From: Cacconaster sp045599325
GTDB taxonomy: Bacteria > Bacteroidota > Bacteroidia > Bacteroidales > UBA932
DNA: 63,869 nt
Direction of reading: 5' to 3'
Assembly (NCBI GenBank): GCA_045599325.1
Contig: JAZRVT010000049.1
Coordinates: 1 to 63,869 of the forward strand
Position 1 is the stretch's first letter; every line of letters starts with the position of its first letter. The translations under genes and the position numbers were made by a program. The notes below the pieces were generated by a model that saw only the letters and a program-made list of their open reading frames with translations, was not told the origin of the DNA and did not search any database. Of this stretch, positions 52,892-62,090 are shown one piece after another.

Positions 52892-54313
52892 ATGAAAACA
52901 GGGTACTCATTCAGACTGGCCGCCATCATCACCCTGCTGATATCCACGGCAGTTCTTGTGCTGTTCTCCTCCAAGCTCTACAAAGCCGAGAAGGTGAAGT
53001 ATGAGAAGACAGTCACTGAGACGATGTCCGCCGCGAACTATCAGGAGACCATCATCAGGTTCCAGGGCCTCGGCGCCGCCGGCTCACTCGCAGTGCCGGG
53101 CCTTCAGTTGAGTTATATGGGAGGAGGGACATCCGGCGACGGCAGCACCCCGGCGGCATTCATCTACAAGAGGTTCATCCCGGACACTTCCGCCAATGCG
53201 CAGAGCACTCCGAAAAACGACTTCGACAGGATATTCGAACAGCAGAAGCAGGTCACCGATGTCAAGAGCGCCCTTGCAGCAGGCATCAACGCCGCACTCA
53301 GGGGAACAGCTGATATGAACCTCCGTATCTTCGACTCCCTGATGGTCGCCAAGCTCAAGGAGAAGGACATAGAGACTCCCCACTCCATCTCGCTGGTCTA
53401 CCGCGATTCCGTCGACAAGGTCCAGAGCATCTCTTCCCCGGATTTCAAGGAACCGAAGATATTCAGCTGCTTCACCACTGAACTGAACCTGGACAGCGAA
53501 GGCAGTGCAAAATACATTTACAAGTCTGCACCGTTCAAGTTCCTCATCAAGAGCATATCGGCAGTCATCCTCCTTGCCGTGCTGGCGTTGATTATCATCC
53601 TGCTCTCCCTCATCACCCTGCTTAAAGCCATCAGCACTCTCAAGCAGACAGAGGAGATTCAGAACGAATTCACCCATATGGTGTCCCACAATATGAAGAA
53701 TCCTCTCGCCATAATCAAGGCATCTGCCGATTCGCTCAAGTCCCACCTGGACAGCGGTGACGAGAAGAGCAAGCATATGACAGACATCATCGCCAGCCAG
53801 GTCATCAGGCTGTCAGACCAGATTGACAGCATACTCCGTCCCTGCAGGATCAATGAAGGCGGATCTGTCAGCAGGCTCGATGAAATCGATGCCTGCCGGG
53901 AAATTCAGGAAATGGTGAACCAGTTTGCCCTCACATACCCTCAGGTCAGGTTCGAGACACACCTTGAGAGCGGCGCCGCCATTATGGCCGACAGGGAGAT
54001 GTTCCTCAAGATGCTTGAGAACATCCTTCAGAATGCTGTCAAATACTCTCCGGACGACCCTCATATCGAGGTATCCTGCCTCAGGCAGAACGGAGGTACC
54101 GCCATATCGGTCCAGGACAACGGCATCGGGATTTCACAGAAGGATCTCACCCATCTCTTCGACAGATACTACAAAGTGGAGAAATTCTCATCCTCGGCAG
54201 GCTATGGGCTGGGACTCTATTTTGTCAAACAGGTGGCTGACCTGCACCACTGGGGCATATCTGTCGAAAGCGAACCGGGATGCGGTTCGACATTCAGAAT
54301 AGACATTCCTTAG
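52892..54313 (+). CDS. Sensor histidine kinase
   Basis: 473 residues. TM1 (about 9-27), a roughly 190-residue extracytoplasmic sensor domain of no recognised family, and TM2 (about 218-244) are followed by HisKA with the phospho-acceptor block THMVSHNMKNPLA (His266). HATPase_c shows NAVKYSP (N box), DNGIGI (G1), YGLGLYFV (G2) and GSTFRIDIP. The residue after His266 is Asn instead of the usual Glu or Asp. It is the last gene of the plus-strand string. The response regulator gene converges on it 20 nt away and is the likely partner. Confidence 0.92.
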   Translation: MKTGYSFRLAAIITLLISTAVLVLFSSKLYKAEKVKYEKTVTETMSAANYQETIIRFQGLGAAGSLAVPGLQLSYMGGGTSGDGSTPAAFIYKRFIPDTSANAQSTPKNDFDRIFEQQKQVTDVKSALAAGINAALRGTADMNLRIFDSLMVAKLKEKDIETPHSISLVYRDSVDKVQSISSPDFKEPKIFSCFTTELNLDSEGSAKYIYKSAPFKFLIKSISAVILLAVLALIIILLSLITLLKAISTLKQTEEIQNEFTHMVSHNMKNPLAIIKASADSLKSHLDSGDEKSKHMTDIIASQVIRLSDQIDSILRPCRINEGGSVSRLDEIDACREIQEMVNQFALTYPQVRFETHLESGAAIMADREMFLKMLENILQNAVKYSPDDPHIEVSCLRQNGGTAISVQDNGIGISQKDLTHLFDRYYKVEKFSSSAGYGLGLYFVKQVADLHHWGISVESEPGCGSTFRIDIP

Positions 54314-54333
54314 GCTGATTCAGCGGGCAGGTC

Positions 54334-55020
54334 CTACCCCCTGGAACTGTCTGCCAGCCTGTAGCCCTCACCCCTCGTGTTCAGTATCTGAATGTTCTGG
54401 TCACCCGCCAGGTTTTTCCTCAGGCGGACAATATGCACCTGCAGTGACCGGCTTGAGTAGAAGTCGGTATTGTTCCAGATTGACTGGAGAATCTCCGTCG
54501 AACTGACAGTCTCGTTTACTCTTGATGCCAGAAGCGCGAGAATCGCACTTTCACGGCTTGGCAGTTTCCTTGTGACGTCCCCGCAGACCAGAGTGTTAGT
54601 ATTGGCATCGAGTTCGAACTTTCCGATAGTGTATCTGCCATTGTTCACTGGGCTGACATATTTCAAGGCCGCGTCTGCCCGCGCTATCACTTCCGGGATG
54701 GAGAACGGTTTCCTGATATAGTCGTTGGCTCCTGTCGAAAGACCTTCAACGGCAGAAGTGACAGACTGTTTGCCAGTGAGGAAGAATATCGGAGTCTTCG
54801 GGTCGACGCTGCGGATTTCCCTTACCATCTCTATGCCGCTCTTGACCGGCATCATCAAGTCTGTGATAATGATTCCGGGGCAGTGCTCCCTGTACTTGTC
54901 GAGACCCTCGGCGCCGTTCTCCGCAGTATAGACGTCATATCCGTTCTCCCGGAAACCCTCTCCGAGCAGAAACAGCATATCAGCCTCATCGTCAACCAGC
55001 AGGATACTCTTGTTCGGCAT
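54334..55020 (-). CDS. OmpR/RprY-like response regulator
   Basis: 228 residues. The receiver domain has the acidic pair Asp10/Asp11, phospho-acceptor Asp54 (IITDLMMP), Thr82 and Lys104 (RKPF). A C-terminal winged-helix DNA-binding domain (about 130-228) carries SSRSLQVHIVRLRKNL and GEGYRL. I chose the ATG at 55020 because the receiver begins there; the frame extends 8 codons upstream into the preceding gene. The gene follows the fimbrillin gene by 10 nt, so fimbrillin and regulator may be co-transcribed. Confidence 0.92.
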   Translation of the reverse strand: MPNKSILLVDDEADMLFLLGEGFRENGYDVYTAENGAEGLDKYREHCPGIIITDLMMPVKSGIEMVREIRSVDPKTPIFFLTGKQSVTSAVEGLSTGANDYIRKPFSIPEVIARADAALKYVSPVNNGRYTIGKFELDANTNTLVCGDVTRKLPSRESAILALLASRVNETVSSTEILQSIWNNTDFYSSRSLQVHIVRLRKNLAGDQNIQILNTRGEGYRLADSSRG

Positions 55021-55030
55021 AGCGGGGATT

Positions 55031-56548
55031 CTAACGGAATTCAATGATTTCGCACTTGAAATTGCTCATACTCCAGGTGCACCCGGCACCGCCTCCCTGA
55101 TTGCTGCCGCCGTTGAATGAGGCGTATATGTCTATACTTCCGGAGATACCGGTCAAGTCTATCTCGCACCAGCATTCACCGGCACTTGGATCATTAGAGT
55201 GTCCTTTCAGCGTTGCTGCCGGACTTTTATGCTTGAAGATATATCCAATATGACTGTTCTCAAGGACAGGTCCGTCGCTGTTGACATAATTGCTCGCCTG
55301 CGGGACTGATCCGGACGGCTCAATGCTTATGAAAGCGTATGTTCCGTTCGCATCATTGGCACTCGGGAGACCGGTCCAGGTGAGTCTCATTTTCTTTATG
55401 TATTGAGTGGAGATACCGGATATGACAGCAAGCGTATGGAAATCCTTTCCGGCGAAATTTGCTTTGATTCCGTTGGGATTTTCAGGCAGGTATGGGACTG
55501 TGAAACTGCCGGTGATGTTATAGTCATACTTGTGACCGCTTTCCCAGCTGCCGGAGCCGGAGCCGAACAGTTCAGTTCCATTGAAAACAAAAGGAAGCGT
55601 GAGCGTTCTCCAGCTGTCAGTGACGTGATAGACAACTCTGATATTCTCATCATTCTTGGCCTGCGGTACTACAAACAATCCGGAGGTCGGGATGCTCTCC
55701 ACCGACATGGCAGTGCCCGGAGTCCAGGCAAACTGACCGTCGGAATAGGCTTTGCAACTGCCGGAACTGCGATGTCTCAATTCAATGCCGTCTATGTAAC
55801 ATCTGCCGTTGGTAAGGACTGAAGGAGTTCCCGTTGCGACTCCGCTTGTCACCGGCACCTCTTTGAAAGTGATGTTCTGGTTGAAACTTACAATGGAGAG
55901 TGCGTGGTTGAAAACCAGCTTGTTCAGCTCGTCATCGTCAGTAGTGTGGCCCTCCTCGTCGGCATCCCAATGCTGTTTGTGATAAGCGACCAGAAGGTCC
56001 TCAGCCCCGTCTGAAACATAACTGAAAGAGGCATTCGCGAAGTCTGCCGTCTGATTTGCCGTGAAACCGGTAAGGGATCCTGCATAGGCCCAGAAATGGT
56101 GGTCGACATTGTACCTCCAGTAATAAGTGGATGCAGTTGTCCATTTACTTCCACTCTTGCTGGCACTTGTACTCATAAAATGCAGATTATCCTTGTCGGA
56201 CTGAGGACTTTCAATCTTGTCCTTGATATTTGTATCAAGATACCCCTCAAGCTGGAAACTGCCGAGTGTCGCAGTCGTAATCTCAGCCTTGGTCCCGGAC
56301 CCTTCCGGGATCGGGCCGTCATTCTCGGCTACTGAAAGATAAACTCCCCAACTCTTGTCAGAATACTCATAGATGCTCTCTCTTGAAGGAAGGGCCTTCG
56401 TAATGGATGAAGCCACGGAAACAGTGCCGATTCGTATGCTGCCGTCACCCTTGAGCCCGCTCGGCTCGATGTCCGGGTTTGAGCAGGAGACAGCTGATTG
56501 TAGCAATATGGCCGCTGCGTATATAATAACTGTTGATACTCTCTTCAT
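55031..56548 (-). CDS. Fimbrillin family lipoprotein
   Basis: 505 residues with a lipobox ending SAVSC (Cys22). The N-terminal part, with candidate Arg/Lys processing sites (SSITKALPSR), leads to a beta-rich region. FNHALSIVSFNQNITF is the F-HAL-hallmark of fimbrillins, and a GHKYDYNI block precedes the C-terminal domain. Such proteins are subunits or tips of Bacteroidales type V pili. Start chosen at the lipoprotein signal. It lies 4 nt after a 62-codon gene and 10 nt before the response regulator. Confidence 0.82.
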   Translation of the reverse strand: MKRVSTVIIYAAAILLQSAVSCSNPDIEPSGLKGDGSIRIGTVSVASSITKALPSRESIYEYSDKSWGVYLSVAENDGPIPEGSGTKAEITTATLGSFQLEGYLDTNIKDKIESPQSDKDNLHFMSTSASKSGSKWTTASTYYWRYNVDHHFWAYAGSLTGFTANQTADFANASFSYVSDGAEDLLVAYHKQHWDADEEGHTTDDDELNKLVFNHALSIVSFNQNITFKEVPVTSGVATGTPSVLTNGRCYIDGIELRHRSSGSCKAYSDGQFAWTPGTAMSVESIPTSGLFVVPQAKNDENIRVVYHVTDSWRTLTLPFVFNGTELFGSGSGSWESGHKYDYNITGSFTVPYLPENPNGIKANFAGKDFHTLAVISGISTQYIKKMRLTWTGLPSANDANGTYAFISIEPSGSVPQASNYVNSDGPVLENSHIGYIFKHKSPAATLKGHSNDPSAGECWCEIDLTGISGSIDIYASFNGGSNQGGGAGCTWSMSNFKCEIIEFR

Positions 56549-56552
56549 AGCA

Positions 56553-56741
56553 TTAAAAGAATTCCCTGTCGCCAATATTAAGATTCCCGATCACAGGATC
56601 ACCGAACGGAGTCACTACAGCATCCACAGGAGCGATAGGATATGCACTGATCTCACCTGATGAAGCGAGGATTCTGCCGGAGACCTCAACCTTCAGAGGA
56701 ACCATATCTGGTCTTTCGTACTTTGTTTTCATATTTTTCAT
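56553..56741 (-). CDS. Small protein (62 aa) upstream of fimbrillin
   Basis: 62 residues starting MKNMKTKYERPDMVPLKVEV, with no signal peptide and no transmembrane segment. The K-Y-x-x-P...PLKVE opening is of a type I recall for very small proteins next to surface-protein genes in Bacteroidales. Its function is unknown. A -7 box TATTTTTG (56798-56791) lies upstream, and the spacing to fimbrillin (4 nt) implies co-transcription. A second ATG at 56732 is possible. Confidence 0.6.
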   Translation of the reverse strand: MKNMKTKYERPDMVPLKVEVSGRILASSGEISAYPIAPVDAVVTPFGDPVIGNLNIGDREFF

Positions 56742-56998
56742 TCAGGGCCCGCCGGGCGTCAGACTCAGACGCTTCACTGCCCACTTATTGCAAAAATAAA
56801 GTAAAATGATATCAATCAACAATCAATCCGCATACATTTGGCACGTTTGACGAACAGGCAATCAATTATTTACCATATGGGAAACAATTGACATTCTGAC
56901 AATCGCAGCTATTGCACAACTACAAGGATAATATGTGATAATCAAATTATTATGCATAAATTTGTAACTTAACCTGCATGTATGTCAAGGTCGATAGG
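56742..56998. promoter_or_regulatory. AT-rich divergent promoter region between the two fimbrillin transcription units
   Basis: On the minus strand, TATTTTTG at 56798-56791 has a TTG 18 nt upstream and serves the small ORF, fimbrillin and regulator. On the plus strand, TAAATTTG at 56957-56964 lies 34 nt before the ATG at 56999. The A/T content is far above that of the flanking genes, and no ORF is supported here. Confidence 0.55.
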
Positions 56999-58606
56999 AT
57001 GAAAACACAATATTCATGCATTCTTGTTTCCCTGCTCCTGCTGTTGTTTGCCGCTGCAGCCTGCGAAGAGAACCCTCTGCAGCCGGTCGGCAAGTCAAGC
57101 CCGGGAATCACCCCTGTCGTCCAGGCCGTCAGCACAAAAGCCGGCGAACCGGGCCTTCAGGAAAGCCGGCCAGGCAGACTGCTGTCCGAGCGCGTGGTCT
57201 CCTCAGCGGACGGCTTCGAGCTGATAGAGTCGGTATATGATAACAATACGCTTCCTTTCGGGAGCGGCGCCGCAACCAGAGGCTCAGTGGTTACCACGGA
57301 GAGCATCTCGTCATTCGATATGATGGTCTACGCAGAATCTGCCTGGTACGACAACACCATCTCCGGCAGCGGCCAGGGAACTTCCGGCAGTCCATACCCC
57401 GCCGGTCTCTATTTCGAGGCAGGAGCCACGAAAAATTCAGGCACTTGGGGATTGTCAAAGTCAGGCGGCCCTGCAAAACCGGGAGACAGCGGTGAACTTT
57501 ACTGGCTCAACGACGTGCCTATGACATTCTGGAGCTGGAAATATGCCAAACCCGCCAGAGACGCCTCCGATGCCGCCAAGGCCTCATTCAGCTACACTGT
57601 CAAAAGCGATGTGGGCCAGCAGGAGGACCTGATCTATGCCTTCAGCAAGGAGAACAGGAAATACCACGACAGCGGCGACGACTACGGCACCATCCAGTCC
57701 CAGAGCTCGACAAGCGGAGCGAGCGGCGACAAGGTGAACATCTGGTTCTACCACGCCCTGAGCGCCGTGCAGTTCCTGCAGGATCCCTCCCTGTCAGACT
57801 ATCGCATCAGCAGCATTAAAATCCAGGATGTCAACAGCCACACCGAATGTGTGATGACAGGCAGCAATTCGACAGCAGCGGCAGGAAGTCCGAACATTAC
57901 ATTCGACCACACTCCGAGCGTCATCTCAAGTTTCTCCCAGGATTACTCCACTGCCGATATCACTGCAGGCGGTTCGCTTGCAGAGCCATCCGGAGCATCT
58001 GCCACCGGGAACTTCAAGCCTGACGACACCAAGACCTTCATTATGGTGCCGCAGTCGCTCGGCAATGAAACTGACGCTGACGCTCCTGATGCGGCACTGC
58101 AAGTCACTTTCCTCTATACCGGGGCGGGAGCAAGCGGATCCGAGACCACCAGACCTGTATTTGAGCTGAACGGCACCTGGGATGCCGGCAAATATTATGT
58201 CTACAAGATCAACCTTGCGGGAGCCGTGAAAGTCGCTATTTCCGAGACCTGCACTGAATCGGCCAAGTCGGACGTCAAGTTCCAGAACACCAGCAATATC
58301 AATGAATACATCCGCGCTACCGTCGTTGCCAACTGGTACGATGCTGCCGGCAACATAGTGGCAGCCTGGGACAAGACCGGGGACGGCAGTTTCACTCTCG
58401 GCTCCGGCTGGACCGAAAACGGCGGTTTCTATTACCACACCAACCCTGTTGCAACCAAGGCGTTCACAGGAAATCTGTTCGGTTCCTTCGCCAAGCCGAC
58501 CACAGCGCCAGTTTCCGGCGCCCACTTCGAGATGACAATCCTTGTGCAGGCGGTCGCCTCTGACGGCTTTTCTTCCTGCATTGCTGCATTCACCCCTACG
58601 TCATAA
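56999..58606 (+). CDS. Fimbrillin family lipoprotein
   Basis: 535 residues with a lipobox ending AAAAC (Cys22). A long Gly/Ser/Pro-rich N-terminal part leads to a candidate trypsin-like processing site AATRG. FYHALSAVQFLQD is the fimbrillin HAL motif. GKYYVYKINL precedes the C-terminal domain, which carries a TKAFTGNLFG segment. It is probably a pilus subunit or accessory tip protein, divergent from the other fimbrillin gene. Start chosen at the lipoprotein signal; an ATG at 56978 is in frame but adds seven polar residues. Confidence 0.8.
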   Translation: MKTQYSCILVSLLLLLFAAAACEENPLQPVGKSSPGITPVVQAVSTKAGEPGLQESRPGRLLSERVVSSADGFELIESVYDNNTLPFGSGAATRGSVVTTESISSFDMMVYAESAWYDNTISGSGQGTSGSPYPAGLYFEAGATKNSGTWGLSKSGGPAKPGDSGELYWLNDVPMTFWSWKYAKPARDASDAAKASFSYTVKSDVGQQEDLIYAFSKENRKYHDSGDDYGTIQSQSSTSGASGDKVNIWFYHALSAVQFLQDPSLSDYRISSIKIQDVNSHTECVMTGSNSTAAAGSPNITFDHTPSVISSFSQDYSTADITAGGSLAEPSGASATGNFKPDDTKTFIMVPQSLGNETDADAPDAALQVTFLYTGAGASGSETTRPVFELNGTWDAGKYYVYKINLAGAVKVAISETCTESAKSDVKFQNTSNINEYIRATVVANWYDAAGNIVAAWDKTGDGSFTLGSGWTENGGFYYHTNPVATKAFTGNLFGSFAKPTTAPVSGAHFEMTILVQAVASDGFSSCIAAFTPTS

Positions 58607-58615
58607 TACTTCTGA

Positions 58616-59860
58616 ATGATGAAGGGCTGCGCACATGTTACCGCCACGAAACTGCTTATCGCGGTTCTGCTGCTGCTTTCAGCATCGATGCCGCTGGCGG
58701 CACAGGGACAGGCCGTCTCGAAGCAACAATCTGCCTCGAAGGGACAGCCCTCTCAGCCAGAGCAGCCTTCTCCGCAGAATCAGGTTTTCGACGAGAACTT
58801 CGTCATCGCCTCCCTCCTCATCAGCGAACCCGGCGGAGCGCTCTACTCCCGTCTCGGTCACGCCGCCCTGCGTATGCAGTGCCCGGAGCACAATCTGGAT
58901 TATGTTTTCACCTACGAGGCAGAGGATGCAAGTGCAAAAGTCCTTAGATTCTTTGCGGGAAAACTCAAGATGGGTATGATTGCAATTCCCCCGGAATTGT
59001 ATTTCGATGCTTGCCGCGAATTCGACAGAGGAGTCAGACAATACACGCTTAATCTCCCGATAGAGGCAAAGCGCCATTTATGGAAAGTGCTTGATGACCA
59101 TCTGCTTAAAGGGATCAACCTGCCATACGACTATCTTCATCGCGGTTGCGCAAACAGCGTTCTCCACTCATTGAAGGACGGGTTGAAGCCGCTGCAGATC
59201 GAATACGGACCTTGGCCGGAAGAATATGAACTGACCCGCCGGGAAATCGGCCACTATGCCCTTTCATCCTCCAAATGGGCCAGAGTCTTCCTTCACCTTG
59301 TCTGTGGTGGGGAAATAGACAGGAAATGTTCAAATGAGGAGAAAGTCATCACCCCGGAGCAATTGCTCCAGGTGCTGTCAACAGCCAGCGTCAATGGCGC
59401 CCCAATAATTTCATCCAAGCCGGAGATTATCGTCGAGGGCACGCCGATGCAAACGGGTAAAGGCCCGTCACCTGTCCTTGTTGCTGTCATTATTTTGATT
59501 GCGACCATTATCTGCTGCATTTTTAAGTCCAGCATAATGGACTACATTCTGCTTTCCGTACAGACATTCCTTGGGCTGATAACGATATACCTTGTTTTCT
59601 TCTCCAACCTTGTCTGCACCGAGTGGAACTGGCTCATCATCCCATTCAACCCACTGCCCCTCATCTTCTGGAAATGGCGCCGCAACTGGGCCCTCCCCTA
59701 CGCCATCGTCCTCCTCGTCTGGTGCGCCTTCATGTTCTTCTGGCCGCACAAGCTGACTGATGGCTCTTTCATTATTATTACTCTTTCAATTGTCCTGTCA
59801 TATATAGATTGCTTTATAAAATACTCAAGATCAGAGACCTATGAAGAAATCGCATATTAG
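58616..59860 (+). CDS. DUF4105 (Lnb N-terminal periplasmic-like) membrane protein
   Basis: 414 residues. A signal peptide (about 1-30, LAAQ) is followed by a Gln/Pro/Ser-rich linker. The DUF4105-like domain (about 60-260) shows EPGGALYSRLGHAALRM, which resembles the usual PGG-LYS--GH-ALRV block. A Cys in YLHRGCANSVL is at the position of the usual DNCATR. Several hydrophobic helices follow in the C-terminal third (about 285-405). DUF4105 has a papain-like fold and probable hydrolase activity, unproven. It follows fimbrillin by 9 nt and overlaps the next gene by 20 nt. Confidence 0.75.
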   Translation: MMKGCAHVTATKLLIAVLLLLSASMPLAAQGQAVSKQQSASKGQPSQPEQPSPQNQVFDENFVIASLLISEPGGALYSRLGHAALRMQCPEHNLDYVFTYEAEDASAKVLRFFAGKLKMGMIAIPPELYFDACREFDRGVRQYTLNLPIEAKRHLWKVLDDHLLKGINLPYDYLHRGCANSVLHSLKDGLKPLQIEYGPWPEEYELTRREIGHYALSSSKWARVFLHLVCGGEIDRKCSNEEKVITPEQLLQVLSTASVNGAPIISSKPEIIVEGTPMQTGKGPSPVLVAVIILIATIICCIFKSSIMDYILLSVQTFLGLITIYLVFFSNLVCTEWNWLIIPFNPLPLIFWKWRRNWALPYAIVLLVWCAFMFFWPHKLTDGSFIIITLSIVLSYIDCFIKYSRSETYEEIAY

Positions 59861-60884
59861 TAAAATAGTTGTCTGCTTGATGCTGGTATTTTTACCTTCA
59901 CACTCTGCACACGCTGATATTGGCCAAATCATTGAATACATAATTCAACAAATAGGAAATAACAGATATGCTGCCATTGTGACCGCAACGGCCACCAGGC
60001 AAGGGAAGGTGTATGTTGATGGAGATCCCATTACCAGTTCAACAACAGGAGCAGCTGAATCTGCTGCTTCCAAAACTACTTCATATCCAGGTGAACAAAC
60101 AGTTACTTTTAACATCAAATCATTCCCGAATCCCGGCTACAAAGTCGAATGGGGGTGGGATGAACCAGATTCACGCATTGTTTCTCACTCAACAACAGAT
60201 GAAGGACGCACCTTGCTTTTTGGTGTTAAGACCTCGAATGTTACAGGTGGCGGAAATGCTTACAGATATAATGTATCTGCAAACTTCACACTAATACAAT
60301 ATAATATCTATTACGAGCCAGGAGACCACGGATCAGGGTCTATGTCTCAAAGCCCATACACGATAGAATCAGCTCCCTCAATTTCCCAGTGCACCTTCAC
60401 GCCGGGAAGCGGTTATATCTTTGACAAATGGAAAGTAACCTCTAGTACCGCCGGAGGATGGACCAATGGTGATCTTCTAAGCGGCGGACAAACCCTTTCA
60501 GCCGGAAGGTATGGAAATGTCACCCTTACGGCACAATGGGCAGTTGTTCCTACAGCCGACATCACCATCGAAGTCACAGGACTTAAAGAAGGCGAGAGTG
60601 CTATCTTCACCGTGACTAAAGTGAAGCCCGAAACGCATCTTTACACAGTTTCAATAACCGGCAACTCTTCCGGCACTTCAAGCGTCACAATCAAATCTCT
60701 GGAAACCGGTTTCAATTATAAGGTCAGCCCGATAAATGCGTGGACCTGGACTTACGATATGGATCCTAACGGAGGAATGGTCATAGGGCTCGGCTCGTCC
60801 GGTGCAACATTCGAATTCGAAGCCACTAAGAAATCCTCCGCCAAGAAGCACGACGAGAAGTCGAACGTCAACTGGAGGCCGTAG
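59841..60884 (+). CDS. Secreted protein with InlB-repeat-like domain and a shared C-terminal domain
   Basis: 347 residues. A signal peptide (about 1-25, AHA) is followed by two beta-rich modules. The second (about 155-235) has the Listeria-Bacteroides-type pattern Y-I-YEPGDHGSGS...FTPGSGYIFDKWKV...TLTAQW. A C-terminal domain (about 238-330) has LKEGESAIFTVTKV and a KVSPI-AWTWTY-MDPNGG block. A similar block occurs at the C-terminus of the protein at 62091. Lower GC and many AAA/ATA codons near the 5' end differ from the neighbours. Likely an adhesin-like secreted protein; function unknown. Confidence 0.7.
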   Translation: MKKSHISKIVVCLMLVFLPSHSAHADIGQIIEYIIQQIGNNRYAAIVTATATRQGKVYVDGDPITSSTTGAAESAASKTTSYPGEQTVTFNIKSFPNPGYKVEWGWDEPDSRIVSHSTTDEGRTLLFGVKTSNVTGGGNAYRYNVSANFTLIQYNIYYEPGDHGSGSMSQSPYTIESAPSISQCTFTPGSGYIFDKWKVTSSTAGGWTNGDLLSGGQTLSAGRYGNVTLTAQWAVVPTADITIEVTGLKEGESAIFTVTKVKPETHLYTVSITGNSSGTSSVTIKSLETGFNYKVSPINAWTWTYDMDPNGGMVIGLGSSGATFEFEATKKSSAKKHDEKSNVNWRP

Positions 60885-60938
60885 GCGGCAAATGCTGAAG
60901 ACAATCAATACGATACACCAGACATAAATCATAACATT

Positions 60939-62087
60939 ATGAAGAAACTGACTTTACTTCTGATGACTATGGCGGCAGCAATTTCGGCCTCTGCGCAGAG
61001 CGCCAGGCTGCTTCCTCCCCAGATCAACAAAGACAACTCTGTGACCCTTTCCTGCAAGGCCCCTGATGCAAGCAGCATCCAGGTTACCGGCGAACTCTCT
61101 TCCGGGCAGGCCACAAAAGAGATGGTAAGGGACACGAATGGCATCTGGACCTACACCACAAGTCCGCTCAAGAGTGAGATGTACTACTATCTCATCAAGA
61201 TAGACGGCGTCTCCGTGACAGACCCGGTCAATTCCGCCTGCATCATCGACGGTGGCAGCCACTACAGCTATGTGATCGTTCCCGGCGGCGTGGGAGACCT
61301 CTACATTCCGCAGCACGTCCCTCACGGAAGCATCCATAAAGTATGGTATACGGCCCAGGACCTTGGCTACGACCGCCGTATGGCCATCTACACACCTCCG
61401 GGATACGAACAGGGCAAAAAGAAATATCCGGTCCTCTACCTTCTCCACGGAGCAGGCGGAAACGAGGAGTCCTGGCTGACATTCGGCCGCACGGCGCAGA
61501 TAATGGACAACCTGCTGGCACAGGGTAAAATCAAGCCTATGATTGTCGTGATGACCAGCGGCTCGACCAAGAACCAGGCAGCTCCTGGCGAATCTCCTGA
61601 CGGCGGACTCTACACCCAGATCTCCGGCAGTTCCTATGACACCTCCTATGAGGTGCAGTTCAAGGATGTCCTGGAATATGTGGAAAGCAACTACCGCGTC
61701 ATCAGGAAGAAGAGCGGCAGGGCCATCGCAGGCCTCTCGATGGGCGGCGAACAGGCATTCCAGACAGCCCTCAACTATCCCGACACGTTTGATTATGTAG
61801 GCATTTTCTCAGGCGTTCCGAGAGTGCGCGAAATCAACGGCAACGAACTCAAGGTGGAGATTTATGAGAACACTCTCGAGAAACTCGACAGGGAGTTCAG
61901 GAACGGGCTCAAGCTCTACTACATTGCCGTGGGAGTGGACGACTCACTTTACAAGAACAGCAAGTGGCTGCGCGAAACCCTCGACTCCAAGGGATACCCG
62001 TATGTCTACAATGAATCCGACGGCGGCCACTCCTGGCGCAACTGGCGTCTCTATCTGACCGACTACGCCCAGAGGCTCTTCAATTGA
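60939..62087 (+). CDS. Secreted esterase (CE1/enterochelin-esterase-like), alpha/beta hydrolase
   Basis: 382 residues. A signal peptide (1-20, ASAQ) is followed by an N-terminal E-set/CBM48-like domain (about 25-115) and a catalytic domain. The catalytic domain has YLLHGAGGNEESW (oxyanion region), nucleophile elbow GLSMGG (Ser267) and His364 in GGHSW. This layout is that of Bacteroidetes feruloyl/acetyl-xylan esterase family proteins. The substrate is unknown. It lies 54 nt downstream of the InlB-repeat-like gene and converges on the beta-helix gene with a 3-nt gap. Confidence 0.88.
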   Translation: MKKLTLLLMTMAAAISASAQSARLLPPQINKDNSVTLSCKAPDASSIQVTGELSSGQATKEMVRDTNGIWTYTTSPLKSEMYYYLIKIDGVSVTDPVNSACIIDGGSHYSYVIVPGGVGDLYIPQHVPHGSIHKVWYTAQDLGYDRRMAIYTPPGYEQGKKKYPVLYLLHGAGGNEESWLTFGRTAQIMDNLLAQGKIKPMIVVMTSGSTKNQAAPGESPDGGLYTQISGSSYDTSYEVQFKDVLEYVESNYRVIRKKSGRAIAGLSMGGEQAFQTALNYPDTFDYVGIFSGVPRVREINGNELKVEIYENTLEKLDREFRNGLKLYYIAVGVDDSLYKNSKWLRETLDSKGYPYVYNESDGGHSWRNWRLYLTDYAQRLFN

Positions 62088-62090
62088 GCC

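Noticed and set aside
54314..54333. Bidirectional terminator between kinase and regulator genes
   Set aside because: The 20-nt gap contains no convincing stem or T-run.
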